Below the pieces are notes generated by a model, which saw only the letters and a program-made list of their open reading frames with translations, was not told the DNA's origin and searched no databases. The translations under genes were made by a program, and so were the position numbers. This document shows, piece by piece, positions 6,394 through 13,900 of a DNA stretch of 64,000 nucleotides (its first letter is position 1; every line of letters begins with the position of its first letter). The stretch comes from Christensenella sp. UBA6880 (GTDB lineage Bacteria; Bacillota; Clostridia; Christensenellales; CAG-917), in assembly GCA_002449145.1 (NCBI GenBank), contig DKCG01000024.1, positions 9,826 through 73,825 on the forward strand, read 5' to 3'.

Positions 6394-8871
6394 AGTGTTT
6401 CCTTCCTTTTGATTATTTTGTGCCGAATTTGTTTGATTTGCGCTTGCAATATCGCCGTTTGCGACTTCGCCGCATGCTTCGTTTGCCGCTTGATTTTCTG
6501 CGCCCGAAACGTTGATATTTTGCGGGTTTTCGGCAGTTATAGTTTGAGTTTGTTCGCTGTCTTTATGCGCGGATTCGTTTGATTTTACCGCTTGTATAAC
6601 CTCATTCACGTCAAAGTTTACGGGCGGTTTTTTGCGCTTGGTGTGCTTGTTTAAATTGACGAGGTTGAGTCTCAATGCGTTTAGCACCACGCATACGCTG
6701 GAAAGGCTCATCGCGCCTGCGGCAATCATAGGATTGAGCGTGACGTTTATCGGGTCGAAAGACAGCACGCCAGCCGCAATCGGTATGCAAATGACGTTGT
6801 ATATGAACGCCCAGAACAGGTTTTCTTTTATGTTGAGAAGGGTGCGCCTCGAAAGGGTGACGGCTTTTGCCACGTCCGAAAGGCTCGACTTCATAAGCAC
6901 GACGTCCGCGCTGTCTATGGCGATGTCCGTGCCTGCGCCGATTGCTATGCCGACGTCCGCGCGAGAGAGGGCGGGCGCGTCGTTGATTCCGTCGCCGACC
7001 ATAACGACTTTGCCGTACTTTTTGAGGGAAGATATCACGCGGTCTTTGTCTTGCGGCAATACGTCGGAAATGACCGCGTCTATGTTACACTCGTCTGCAA
7101 TGGCTTTTGCGCTGAGCGAGTTGTCGCCCGTGAGCATAACCACGCGCAAACCTTGCTTTTTGAGGGTGGAAATTGCTTGCGCGCTGTCGGGTTTTATCTC
7201 GTCCGCAACCGCAATCACGCCCGCTATTTTGCCGTCGAGAGCGAAGTAAAGCGGCGTTTTGCCTTGCTTCGAAAATGCGTTTGCAACGTCTTGCGCCTCG
7301 TCCGTAAGCAAGGAATTCTCACGCATTAACGAGGCGTTGCCGATGAGTGCGTCGAGTCCGTCGAGAGTGCCTTTTATGCCGTGTCCCGACAAGTTTTGAA
7401 AGTTGTCGGCGGCAGGAATTTCGCCGTTTGAAATCTCTTTTGCGCGGTTGACGATTGCCGAAGCGATGGGGTGTTCGCTTCCCGATTCCAGCCTTGCGGC
7501 AAGCAAAATCAAGTCGTTTTGTCCGATCGTTCCGAGCGACTTTACGTCGGTTACGACGGGCGTTCCTTTGGTTATCGTGCCCGTCTTGTCAAGCACGATT
7601 ATATCCGTTTTGCCCGCTTCTTCGAGGGCGGTTGCGGTCTTGAAAAGCACGCCCGCTTTTGCGCCTTTTCCGTTGCCTACCATAATCGCGACGGGGGTTG
7701 CGAGACCGAGCGCGCAAGGGCAACTTATGACCAAAACGCTGATTGCGTGTTTGAGGGATTGTTCGACGTCTTTGGTGATTGAAATCCAGACTATGAAAAC
7801 GAGCAAAGCAACCAAAATGACGGTTGGTACGAATATTCCCGACACTTTATCTGCCGTTTTTGCAATCGGGGCTTTCGACGCGGACGCGTCCTCGACGAGT
7901 TTTACTATGCCCGAAAGGGTGGTGTTTTCGCCCACTTTTTGCGCTCTTACGGTTACGAATCCGTTGAGGTTGGTAGTGCCCGAAATGACGCTCGAACCCT
8001 CGCTCTTGTCAACGGGCATACTCTCGCCCGTGACGGACGATTCGTTGACAGTCGTTTCGCCGCTCACTATCACGCCGTCGGCGGCGAAGTTCTCGCCCGG
8101 GCGCACCGTGAACAAGTCGTCCACGCTCAAATCGGATACGGGGATTTCCGTTTCGATTCCGTCTTTAAGCACTCGCACCGTCTTGGGCGCAAGATTCATA
8201 AGTCCTTTGATTGCGGAAGTGGTTTTGCCTTTGCTGTACGCTTCCAAAGTTTTGCCGAGCGTTATGAGCGCGAGTATCATCGCCGCCGACTCGAAGTACA
8301 AGTTGTGCGCGAGGTGGTGAAGATGCTCGGGGTGTACGCCCGCTTGTATCATAAGCGCGACGCTGTATACGAAGGATATTGCGCTGCCCATCGATACGAG
8401 CGTGTCCATATTCGGCGCGCGGTGGATAAGGCTCTTTGTGCCGCTCACGAAAAACTTGCCGTTGACAACCATAATCACGAGCGACAGCACGAGTTCGTAT
8501 ACGGCAATCGCCATCGGGTCGTCCTTGAACGACAGCGGCCAGTCCCACATAACCACGCCCATCGAAACGTACATAAGTGGCAAGAGCAGTGCGATAGAAA
8601 TCGCAAGGCGAATCACCATAACGAGTATGGGATTCATTTTGTCTTTCTTTTCGGATTTGTCGCTCGCGAGGGCGGCTTTGTAACCCGCTTCCGCCACCGC
8701 TTTGCATATGTCTTTTGCCGTGAGCGGTGCGTCGTACTCGACGAGCATAGAGTTGGTCAAAAGACTTACGCTTACGCTCTTTACGCCGTCGAGCGCGCCC
8801 ACGACTTTCTCGACTCTCGCCGAGCAAGCCGAACACGACATTCCCGATACGTTGAATTTTTGTTTTTCCAT
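6184..8871 (-). CDS. copA: Copper-exporting P1B-type ATPase with an extra C-terminal HMA domain
   Basis: ATP-driven copper(I) efflux pump in the cytoplasmic membrane, 895 residues. The N-terminal HMA domain carries MSCSACSA (residues 11-18). The pump core shows ISCPCALGLATP (CPC metal site, about residue 384), DKTGTITKG (phosphorylation site, about 425), SEHPIASA (about 468) and GDGINDAPALS (about 627). After the last membrane segments and a basic KRKKPP, a low-complexity linker rich in N, A, E and Q (about 745-826) leads to a second HMA domain with CMHC. A C-terminal HMA after such a linker is unusual for CopA and is treated separately below. The ribosome site AGGTGA precedes the ATG. csoR ends 10 nt upstream, so the two form an operon controlled by the CsoR operator at 9223-9241. 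Confidence 0.93.
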   Translation of the reverse strand: MEKQKFNVSGMSCSACSARVEKVVGALDGVKSVSVSLLTNSMLVEYDAPLTAKDICKAVAEAGYKAALASDKSEKKDKMNPILVMVIRLAISIALLLPLMYVSMGVVMWDWPLSFKDDPMAIAVYELVLSLVIMVVNGKFFVSGTKSLIHRAPNMDTLVSMGSAISFVYSVALMIQAGVHPEHLHHLAHNLYFESAAMILALITLGKTLEAYSKGKTTSAIKGLMNLAPKTVRVLKDGIETEIPVSDLSVDDLFTVRPGENFAADGVIVSGETTVNESSVTGESMPVDKSEGSSVISGTTNLNGFVTVRAQKVGENTTLSGIVKLVEDASASKAPIAKTADKVSGIFVPTVILVALLVFIVWISITKDVEQSLKHAISVLVISCPCALGLATPVAIMVGNGKGAKAGVLFKTATALEEAGKTDIIVLDKTGTITKGTPVVTDVKSLGTIGQNDLILLAARLESGSEHPIASAIVNRAKEISNGEIPAADNFQNLSGHGIKGTLDGLDALIGNASLMRENSLLTDEAQDVANAFSKQGKTPLYFALDGKIAGVIAVADEIKPDSAQAISTLKKQGLRVVMLTGDNSLSAKAIADECNIDAVISDVLPQDKDRVISSLKKYGKVVMVGDGINDAPALSRADVGIAIGAGTDIAIDSADVVLMKSSLSDVAKAVTLSRRTLLNIKENLFWAFIYNVICIPIAAGVLSFDPINVTLNPMIAAGAMSLSSVCVVLNALRLNLVNLNKHTKRKKPPVNFDVNEVIQAVKSNESAHKDSEQTQTITAENPQNINVSGAENQAANEACGEVANGDIASANQTNSAQNNQKEGNTMQKTISIEGMMCMHCVKHVKDALSKVSGVTDVEVSLDDKNAVVTLATNVDDSVLKSAVENAGYDVKGIK
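6401..6406 (-). promoter_or_regulatory. Internal ribosome binding site for the CopZ-like domain
   Basis: On the minus strand GGAAGG-AAACACT-ATG: a strong Shine-Dalgarno match with 7-nt spacing inside an open frame, in the low-complexity linker of CopA. Its position exactly before a complete HMA domain argues against chance. Confidence 0.6.
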
Positions 8872-8881
8872 ACGTCACCTA

Positions 8882-9211
8882 TTATTTCATTTTCTTGATG
8901 AGTTCAATCGCTTCGTCGAGAATTTGTACGTTGCCGTCTTGCACGTTTTCCACCACGCACGTTTTGAGGTGTTCGCCCAGTATCTCGTAGCCGAAACTTT
9001 CAAGCGCGCGCTGTACCGCCGACAACTGTATGAGTATGTCGCCGCAATAGCGATTGTCGTTGAGCATATTTTTGATTCCGCCGAGTTGCCCGATTATGCG
9101 ATTGAGCCTCGAATTGAGCGATTTCAATTCTTCGTCGCTGCGGGGCGTGTGCTTTTGATGAGTGCAACACGAGCAACAAGCCGTACATTGTTGTTTTTCG
9201 TCGTTTTCCAT
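8882..9211 (-). CDS. csoR: CsoR-family copper-sensing repressor
   Basis: All-helical metal-responsive repressor (DUF156 family), 109 residues. LNSRLNRIIGQLGGIKNML is the family's first helix. The Cu(I) ligands appear as Cys in NRYCGD and as His and Cys in GEHLKTC, the C-H-C pattern of true CsoR. The N-terminus is odd: CTACCSCCTHQKH packs five Cys and two His before the helical core, which could bind extra metal. The ATG at 9211 has GAGG six bases upstream; a longer frame to 9403 runs into the repeat and promoter and is not used. In the family, copper binding releases DNA. Here the operator overlaps the gene's own transcription start, so CsoR should repress itself and copA. Confidence 0.9.
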   Translation of the reverse strand: MENDEKQQCTACCSCCTHQKHTPRSDEELKSLNSRLNRIIGQLGGIKNMLNDNRYCGDILIQLSAVQRALESFGYEILGEHLKTCVVENVQDGNVQILDEAIELIKKMK

Positions 9212-9222
9212 TGTGTACCTCG

Positions 9223-9241
9223 TATACCCTATGGGGGTATA
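9223..9241 (-). promoter_or_regulatory. CsoR operator
   Basis: Perfect 7-bp inverted repeat TATACCC (9223-9229) and GGGTATA (9235-9241) with a 5-nt centre; this is the G-tract pseudopalindrome typical of CsoR sites. It lies between the -10 box and the csoR ribosome site and so covers the expected transcription start. Confidence 0.85.
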
Positions 9242-9244
9242 TTG

Positions 9245-9273
9245 AGTATAAATCCGCATAGCGCGATAGTCAA
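9245..9273 (-). promoter_or_regulatory. Promoter of csoR-copA
   Basis: Read on the minus strand: TTGACT (9273-9268), a 17-nt spacer and TATACT (9250-9245). The CsoR operator begins four bases further downstream. Confidence 0.85.
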
Positions 9274-9299
9274 CGGAATTTCGGAATTTTTTGAAAAAA

Positions 9300-9425
9300 A
9301 ACATTTCGCTACGCTGGATTCCCACGCTTATGCTCGGAATGACAAGAGGGCGGGAACACCCGCACCTGATTTGCAATTTCGCTGCGCTGGATTGCCACGT
9401 CACAATTTCATTGTTCCTCGCAATG
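9300..9425. repeat. Dispersed intergenic repeat, copy 2
   Basis: Contains TTCGCTACGCTGGATTCCC, ACGCTTATGCTCGGAATGAC and a GCGGGAACACCCGC hairpin, matching 5758-5880. The far end, GGATTGCCACGTCAC...TTCCTCGCAATGA, is the reverse complement of the usual TCATTGCGAGGAA...GTGGCAATCC pattern. It fills the gap between the copper promoter and the toxin-antitoxin promoter. Confidence 0.7.
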
Positions 9426-9546
9426 ATATAAGGAAAAACGCGCCTATTGTGCGCTGTCGAGCAAATAAGTTGTTTAAATTACCGTTTGAGCAATGTTGTA
9501 TAGCGTTTGCATTACATTTGCATTAAAAATGCGCACAAAGTGTCAA

Positions 9547-9581
9547 AATGTATTGACAATGTGTGTATAATGTGATACATT
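9547..9581 (+). promoter_or_regulatory. Promoter and candidate autoregulatory operator of the toxin-antitoxin operon
   Basis: TTGACA at 9553-9558, a 17-nt spacer and TACATT at 9576-9581. A perfect inverted repeat AATGTAT (9547-9553) / ATACATT (9575-9581) brackets the promoter, as expected for an operator bound by a dimeric RelB-type antitoxin. A TATAAT at 9566-9571 is also present but has no -35 at the right distance. Confidence 0.6.
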
Positions 9582-9610
9582 TTGCATAGAATATAGAAGG
9601 AGGAAGGCTT

Positions 9611-9883
9611 ATGGCGAGCAAATCTATTTGCATAAGAACCGATGAAGAAGTAAAAAAAGATGCCGAAGTGCTTTTTGACAGTATGGGTATGTCGTTGTCG
9701 ACGGCGGTCAACGTCTTTTTGAAACAGGCTATTCGCGTCAACGGTATGCCTTTTGAATTGAAAGGATATACCCCCAACGACACCACGAGAGCGGCAATAA
9801 AAGAAAGCGACGAAAAAGTCCTTTCGGGCAAAAGCAAAGGTTATGACGATATTGATAGTCTTAGGTCTGCTTTGGAACTATGA
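9611..9883 (+). CDS. RelB/DinJ-family antitoxin
   Basis: A 90-residue antitoxin. The N-terminus MASKSICIRTDEEVKKDAE followed by LFDSMGMSLSTAVNVFLKQAI is the ribbon-helix-helix DNA-binding part of RelB/DinJ proteins. The rest is a charged, probably extended toxin-binding tail. AGGAGGAAGGC gives a very strong ribosome site. The ATGA overlap with the next gene couples synthesis of antitoxin and toxin. Family knowledge: the antitoxin neutralises the toxin and represses the operon with it. Confidence 0.9.
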   Translation: MASKSICIRTDEEVKKDAEVLFDSMGMSLSTAVNVFLKQAIRVNGMPFELKGYTPNDTTRAAIKESDEKVLSGKSKGYDDIDSLRSALEL

Positions 9884-10155
9884 AGTATATCGTTGACTTT
9901 ACCACGCAGTTCAAAAAGGATATAAAACTTGCAAAAAAGCAAGGCAAAGACACAGAAAAGATATTTGAAGTGGTCGAAAAACTTGCAAACGACGAAGTTT
10001 TGGAAGCAAAATACAAGGACCATAGTTTGACAGGGGATTATAAAGATTGCAGAGAATGTCATATCGAGCCGGATTGGCTTTTGATATACAAAAAGTATGA
10101 GTCCGAACTGATATTGATGCTTGTCAGAACGGGCAGTCATTCGGATTTGTTTTAA
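9880..10155 (+). CDS. YafQ-family mRNA interferase toxin
   Basis: A 91-residue RelE-superfamily toxin. The end of the protein, RECHIEPDWLLIYKK followed by LVRTGSHSDLF, matches the YafQ subgroup, including the His and Asp residues of the active region (CHIEPDW, GSHSDLF). These toxins cleave mRNA on the ribosome. It overlaps the antitoxin by 4 nt. Gene length and motifs look intact. This pair begins the accessory part of the window. Confidence 0.9.
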   Translation: MKYIVDFTTQFKKDIKLAKKQGKDTEKIFEVVEKLANDEVLEAKYKDHSLTGDYKDCRECHIEPDWLLIYKKYESELILMLVRTGSHSDLF

Positions 10156-10250
10156 GATACAAACGTAAAATAAATAGCGTTTCGGGCGAGGTGTTGGAAG
10201 ACGTCTCGCTTTTTTGTTGAAAATTTTTTGAAAAAATTTGCAAATCGTCC

Positions 10251-10300
10251 AATAAAACGATTGCTTGGATTGTATATATAATATAAAATATATAAAATAG
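10251..10300 (+). promoter_or_regulatory. AT-rich upstream block similar to that before 32087
   Basis: AATAAAACG, TTGCT and GATTGTA occur in order, followed by a run of TATA-type sequence. The block at 32003-32050 has the same elements at nearly the same spacing. A single standard -35/-10 pair is not obvious, since several TATAAT-like boxes overlap. It lies 140-190 nt upstream of the four-helix-bundle gene. Confidence 0.4.
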
Positions 10301-10327
10301 TGCGTGTATGCGCAAGGCAATGATGCA

Positions 10328-10392
10328 ATGATATCGCCAAAGGCGATGATATCACTTCGTGATGATATCGCGCCAAACGGCACGATGATATC
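10328..10392. repeat. GATGATATC palindrome array upstream of the four-helix-bundle gene
   Basis: Four (GA)TGATATC units, at 10328, 10345, 10361 and 10384, are separated by 9, 7 and 14 nt. The spacers are themselves self-complementary: GCC-aaa-GGC, AC-ttc-GT and G-loop-C. Each unit and its neighbour can form a hairpin. Confidence 0.75.
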
Positions 10393-10439
10393 CAAACGGT
10401 GTTTGGGTTGCGGAATATCTGAAATGATAGGAGAGGCAA

Positions 10440-10796
10440 GTGAAAGGTAATATTTTGGTTGAAAAGTCAAAACAGTTTGCCAAAGAGATTGTCTTTACGG
10501 CAAAAGAGATACAACAAACTCATAAGGAGTATGCTCTTACAGACCAATTGATGAGGTCGGGCACCAGTATCGGTGCAAATATACACGAAGCAAACTATGC
10601 ACAAGGCAGAGCGGATTTTATATCAAAGCTTGAAATAGCATTGAAAGAATGTTATGAAAGCGACTACTGGCTTGAATTGATGACCGAAACAGGTTATTTG
10701 GACGAAGCAAAATACAAAAAACTCAACCACGACTGCGGTGAATTGCGAAAACTGTTGATAACGTCTTGCACGACGGCAAAAGCGAATAAAGTGTAA
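10440..10796 (+). CDS. Four-helix-bundle protein (S23/IVP family, Avd-like)
   Basis: A 118-residue protein with the family signature: VEKSKQFAKEIV, LTDQLMRSGTSIGANIHEAN, FISKLEIALKECYESDYWLEL, then a C-terminal helix. Members are small four-helix bundles, named for the 23S rRNA intervening-sequence protein and related to the Avd accessory protein of diversity-generating retroelements; most have no known role. The start is GTG at 10440 with AGGAGA upstream. No reverse transcriptase or template repeat is visible here, so a retroelement link is not supported. The gene is bounded on both sides by GATATC arrays, which makes it look like a cassette. The giant surface gene follows 166 nt later. Confidence 0.85.
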   Translation: MKGNILVEKSKQFAKEIVFTAKEIQQTHKEYALTDQLMRSGTSIGANIHEANYAQGRADFISKLEIALKECYESDYWLELMTETGYLDEAKYKKLNHDCGELRKLLITSCTTAKANKV

Positions 10797-10809
10797 TTAT
10801 TCCACAATC

Positions 10810-10895
10810 AGAGTGAAGCGAGGATATCATCCGAACGAAGAGAAGGATATCAACCGAGCAACGGCGAGGATATCATCCACATAGTGGATATCATT
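10810..10895. repeat. GATATC palindrome array downstream of the four-helix-bundle gene
   Basis: Four GATATC(A) units (the type GGATATCATCC) are separated by short spacers such as CACATAGTG. The flanking letters run in the opposite sense to the upstream array (ATGATATC there, GATATCAT here), so the two arrays form inverted borders around 10440-10796. Short CCAAAGGC and TGCCAAAGGCA hairpins follow to 10945. Confidence 0.65.
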
Positions 10896-10962
10896 GTGCA
10901 AAAGGCACAAGAGAAGCCAAAGGCGAACGAAGTGCCAAAGGCACATAAATACGGAGAGTAAG

Positions 10963-13900
10963 ATGAGAAGTACAAGGATAGGACAAAACAAACTGAAAAA
11001 GTGTATGAAGTTGACTGCGAGCGGATTGCTGCTTGCGGTGATGTTTGTCCTCGTCTTTGCCGGCACGCTCTCCGGTGCTTTCGGCATTGAAAATTCCCTT
11101 CAACAAAACGGCATAATTGAAAATAACGTTGCAAGTGCGGATGCAGCAATTAATTCGAGTACGATAACTCTTTCTAGCTATTTTAATCCAACTGTTACGA
11201 CGCTTAATATTACCAATAACGTCTCTAATTATTATGCTAGTCGCGGTAAACTTTACACAACCAGTAATAGCAATTGCGATAATGCGGTTGGAACATGGTC
11301 AAATACAAGTTGGTATATGGGTGGTGGTGGCAATCATTCTGGAACCGACTATGCGCATTGCTGGTTTGATTTTGATTTGGGCGATTTTTATACTCTTAGT
11401 GACAGTGCTACAATATCTGTAAAAATTGGGTCGGTGTCGCGTTCAAATATGGACGGTTTTATTGTTGCTATAAACAGTAGCTCGACGGAATTTGCACAGT
11501 ATAGCACGAGTAATGGGGAAAAAGCGTATGACAATGATGTGAAAAAAAATGACAACTGTGATAAGACTTCAGAAAATCCTTCGAATGGTGCGAGCATCAC
11601 ACACACTGTAAAAGGGCGCTATGTGAGAATTTATTTGGTGACATATGATTATGCGTTTATTTCTAGTGGATATGGACAATTAAAATTGACCAATGTTAGC
11701 ATAATTCTCACGCGTACGCTTAAAACATATTCTGTCACTTACGACAAAAACGCAAGCGATTCAACGGGAACAGTGAGTAATACAAGTCACAAATTTATGG
11801 CCGCTTCCAACATCTCGTCGAATTTCTATGTCGGAAACAGACAGTATTTCACCGAGTGGAACACAAGTGCAGACGGCAACGGCATTCATATGGGAATCGG
11901 GGCTAGTACGGGAACTTCCGTTGCTGCAAACACTTTCGGAAACGTCGTAAAGGCAAATCTTGCAGCGGGAAATACAACAACCACGCTGTACGCTCAATAC
12001 ACGGGAATTTCATTTGTTTTCAATCGACAGAATTATTCGATTTACAATAATGAAGTGTTGCAAGTGTTGCAAGGAAAGAGCGGATATTTGACATCTACTG
12101 TCGATTCGTCCTATACAACAACCATAACGTACAAAGATTCAAGCAATTCGACAATTTCGGAGCCGACTTCAATAGGTGTTTATTCTGCGACAATCACGGT
12201 TACGAAAGACGGAAAAACAAGAGGTTCCGTCACGTTGCCTTTTGAGATTATCGAAGGCGATTTCGGAAAACTTGACGGCGCAAGCGGAAAATGGGGAAGT
12301 TTGTCCAACCCATACGTCATAAAAAACGCTACGCATTTGAAAAACTTGTCGCGTATTGTCAACAGTGACACACCAGGCACGCAAACGGCACTCAACAGTA
12401 TTGTCGGAAGTGATGGCGGCGCGGTTACGGCAGACAAAGTCGTTGCAGTGGATAATAAATTTGCAAACTGCTATTTTGTCATTTCTGCAGATATAGGATC
12501 GGCAAGCGCGCCTGTGTCGCTTACGCCAATCGGTAACAATGCAAGTAACTATTTTGCAGGTACAATTTACGGTGGAAGTCTTAATAATGTAAATGCTCGT
12601 AATTTGAGGACAATATATTTGAATATCCAACAGAGCGGCGTGAATAACGTTGGATTGTTCGGATATGCAAGCGGTGCGAACATATCTTACATAAAGATAG
12701 CCGGTTCGATTTTCGGTGGCGCTTACACCGGCGGTGTTGTCGGATATGCTGACGGCGTGGCGATTTCACACGTTGTGAACGAGGCGTTTGTCAGAGGTAC
12801 AAGTGTAGCTTCAAATAGCGAAATATCGGCAAGCGGTGTGTTTGTCGGCGGTATTGCAGGTTTTACGCACGGAAGTGCGCCGGTTTCTTATTGTTATAAT
12901 TCCGGTTACGTTTCGGCTTTGACGGAAAGCGGCAATTATTTGTCCAATTCTAATTTCGTTGGCGGTATCGTCGGATATGCACGAACAGAGGTTTCATATT
13001 GCGCAAATATTTACGATTCTTCTATCACATTTGATTCGTCCGAAGCAAGAAGCGCACGAATCGAAGGCAACGATTATTTGGGCGGTATTGTAGGAAATTC
13101 GTCAAGCACGATTAAGTATTGCTACGATGTGCAAGGGCAGCGCAAATATCGCTACAACACGGGTCGTATCGGCGCAATCACCGGCTCTGGCGGTACGGTT
13201 GAAAATTCGTGGGTAGTAAACGAGTCGACTGCGGAAACAACGGCTTCAAATCCGAACGCCGTTGTCAGTACGTTAGGAAAAAAACTTGTGACAAGTTTCG
13301 CAGTTACCCCGATTGTCATAAACAGCGGTGAAACGGAAGTGACTTGGACGGACATTTTGAGCCAAAATATCAATGGCTTCAAGATTTCTACGAGCGTTGC
13401 AAGCGGCTATTATCTCAAACTTTCGAACAACAACGGCAACGGCGTGCTTCCGTATAAGGTCGGCAACGGTTATACGGCGCAAAACAGCACGAGTTCAACC
13501 GCAATTACGCAAGGCAATATAAGTTGTGATGTATATTATAATGCTACAACTTCAAATGATATATATGTGCAAGTCGAAGCGATAAACCCAAACACGGATA
13601 GCAAAACATACAATGCAAACGCACAGCAAATCGGAAGCTTTGCATTGCCGACAGGCTATGAAACACTCGCAACGTTCTATTTCGACCGCGACGACAACGG
13701 CAATCCAACAGGCACGCCGTTATTAAGCAAAACAAATGCAGGCACATACGCCGTTATTTCAGATGTGAAAATTAAAGTCGGCAATGTAACATACGTTGTC
13801 GGTCGGAAACAGGCGAATTGGACAATCACGCCTTTGTATTTGCGTGTGTCGAATGCAACTTTCAATTACGGTGTAAACGTTGAGAAACAACTGCAAAACA

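Noticed and set aside
9561..9571. TATAAT as the -10 box of the toxin-antitoxin operon
   Set aside because: The only good -35 (TTGACA, 9553-9558) is 7 nt away. TACATT at 9576 has the right 17-nt spacing and is preferred.
10328..10392. Short direct repeats with spacers, CRISPR-like at first sight
   Set aside because: Repeats are 8-9 bp, spacers only 7-14 nt and self-complementary. There are no cas genes, so it is a palindrome array.
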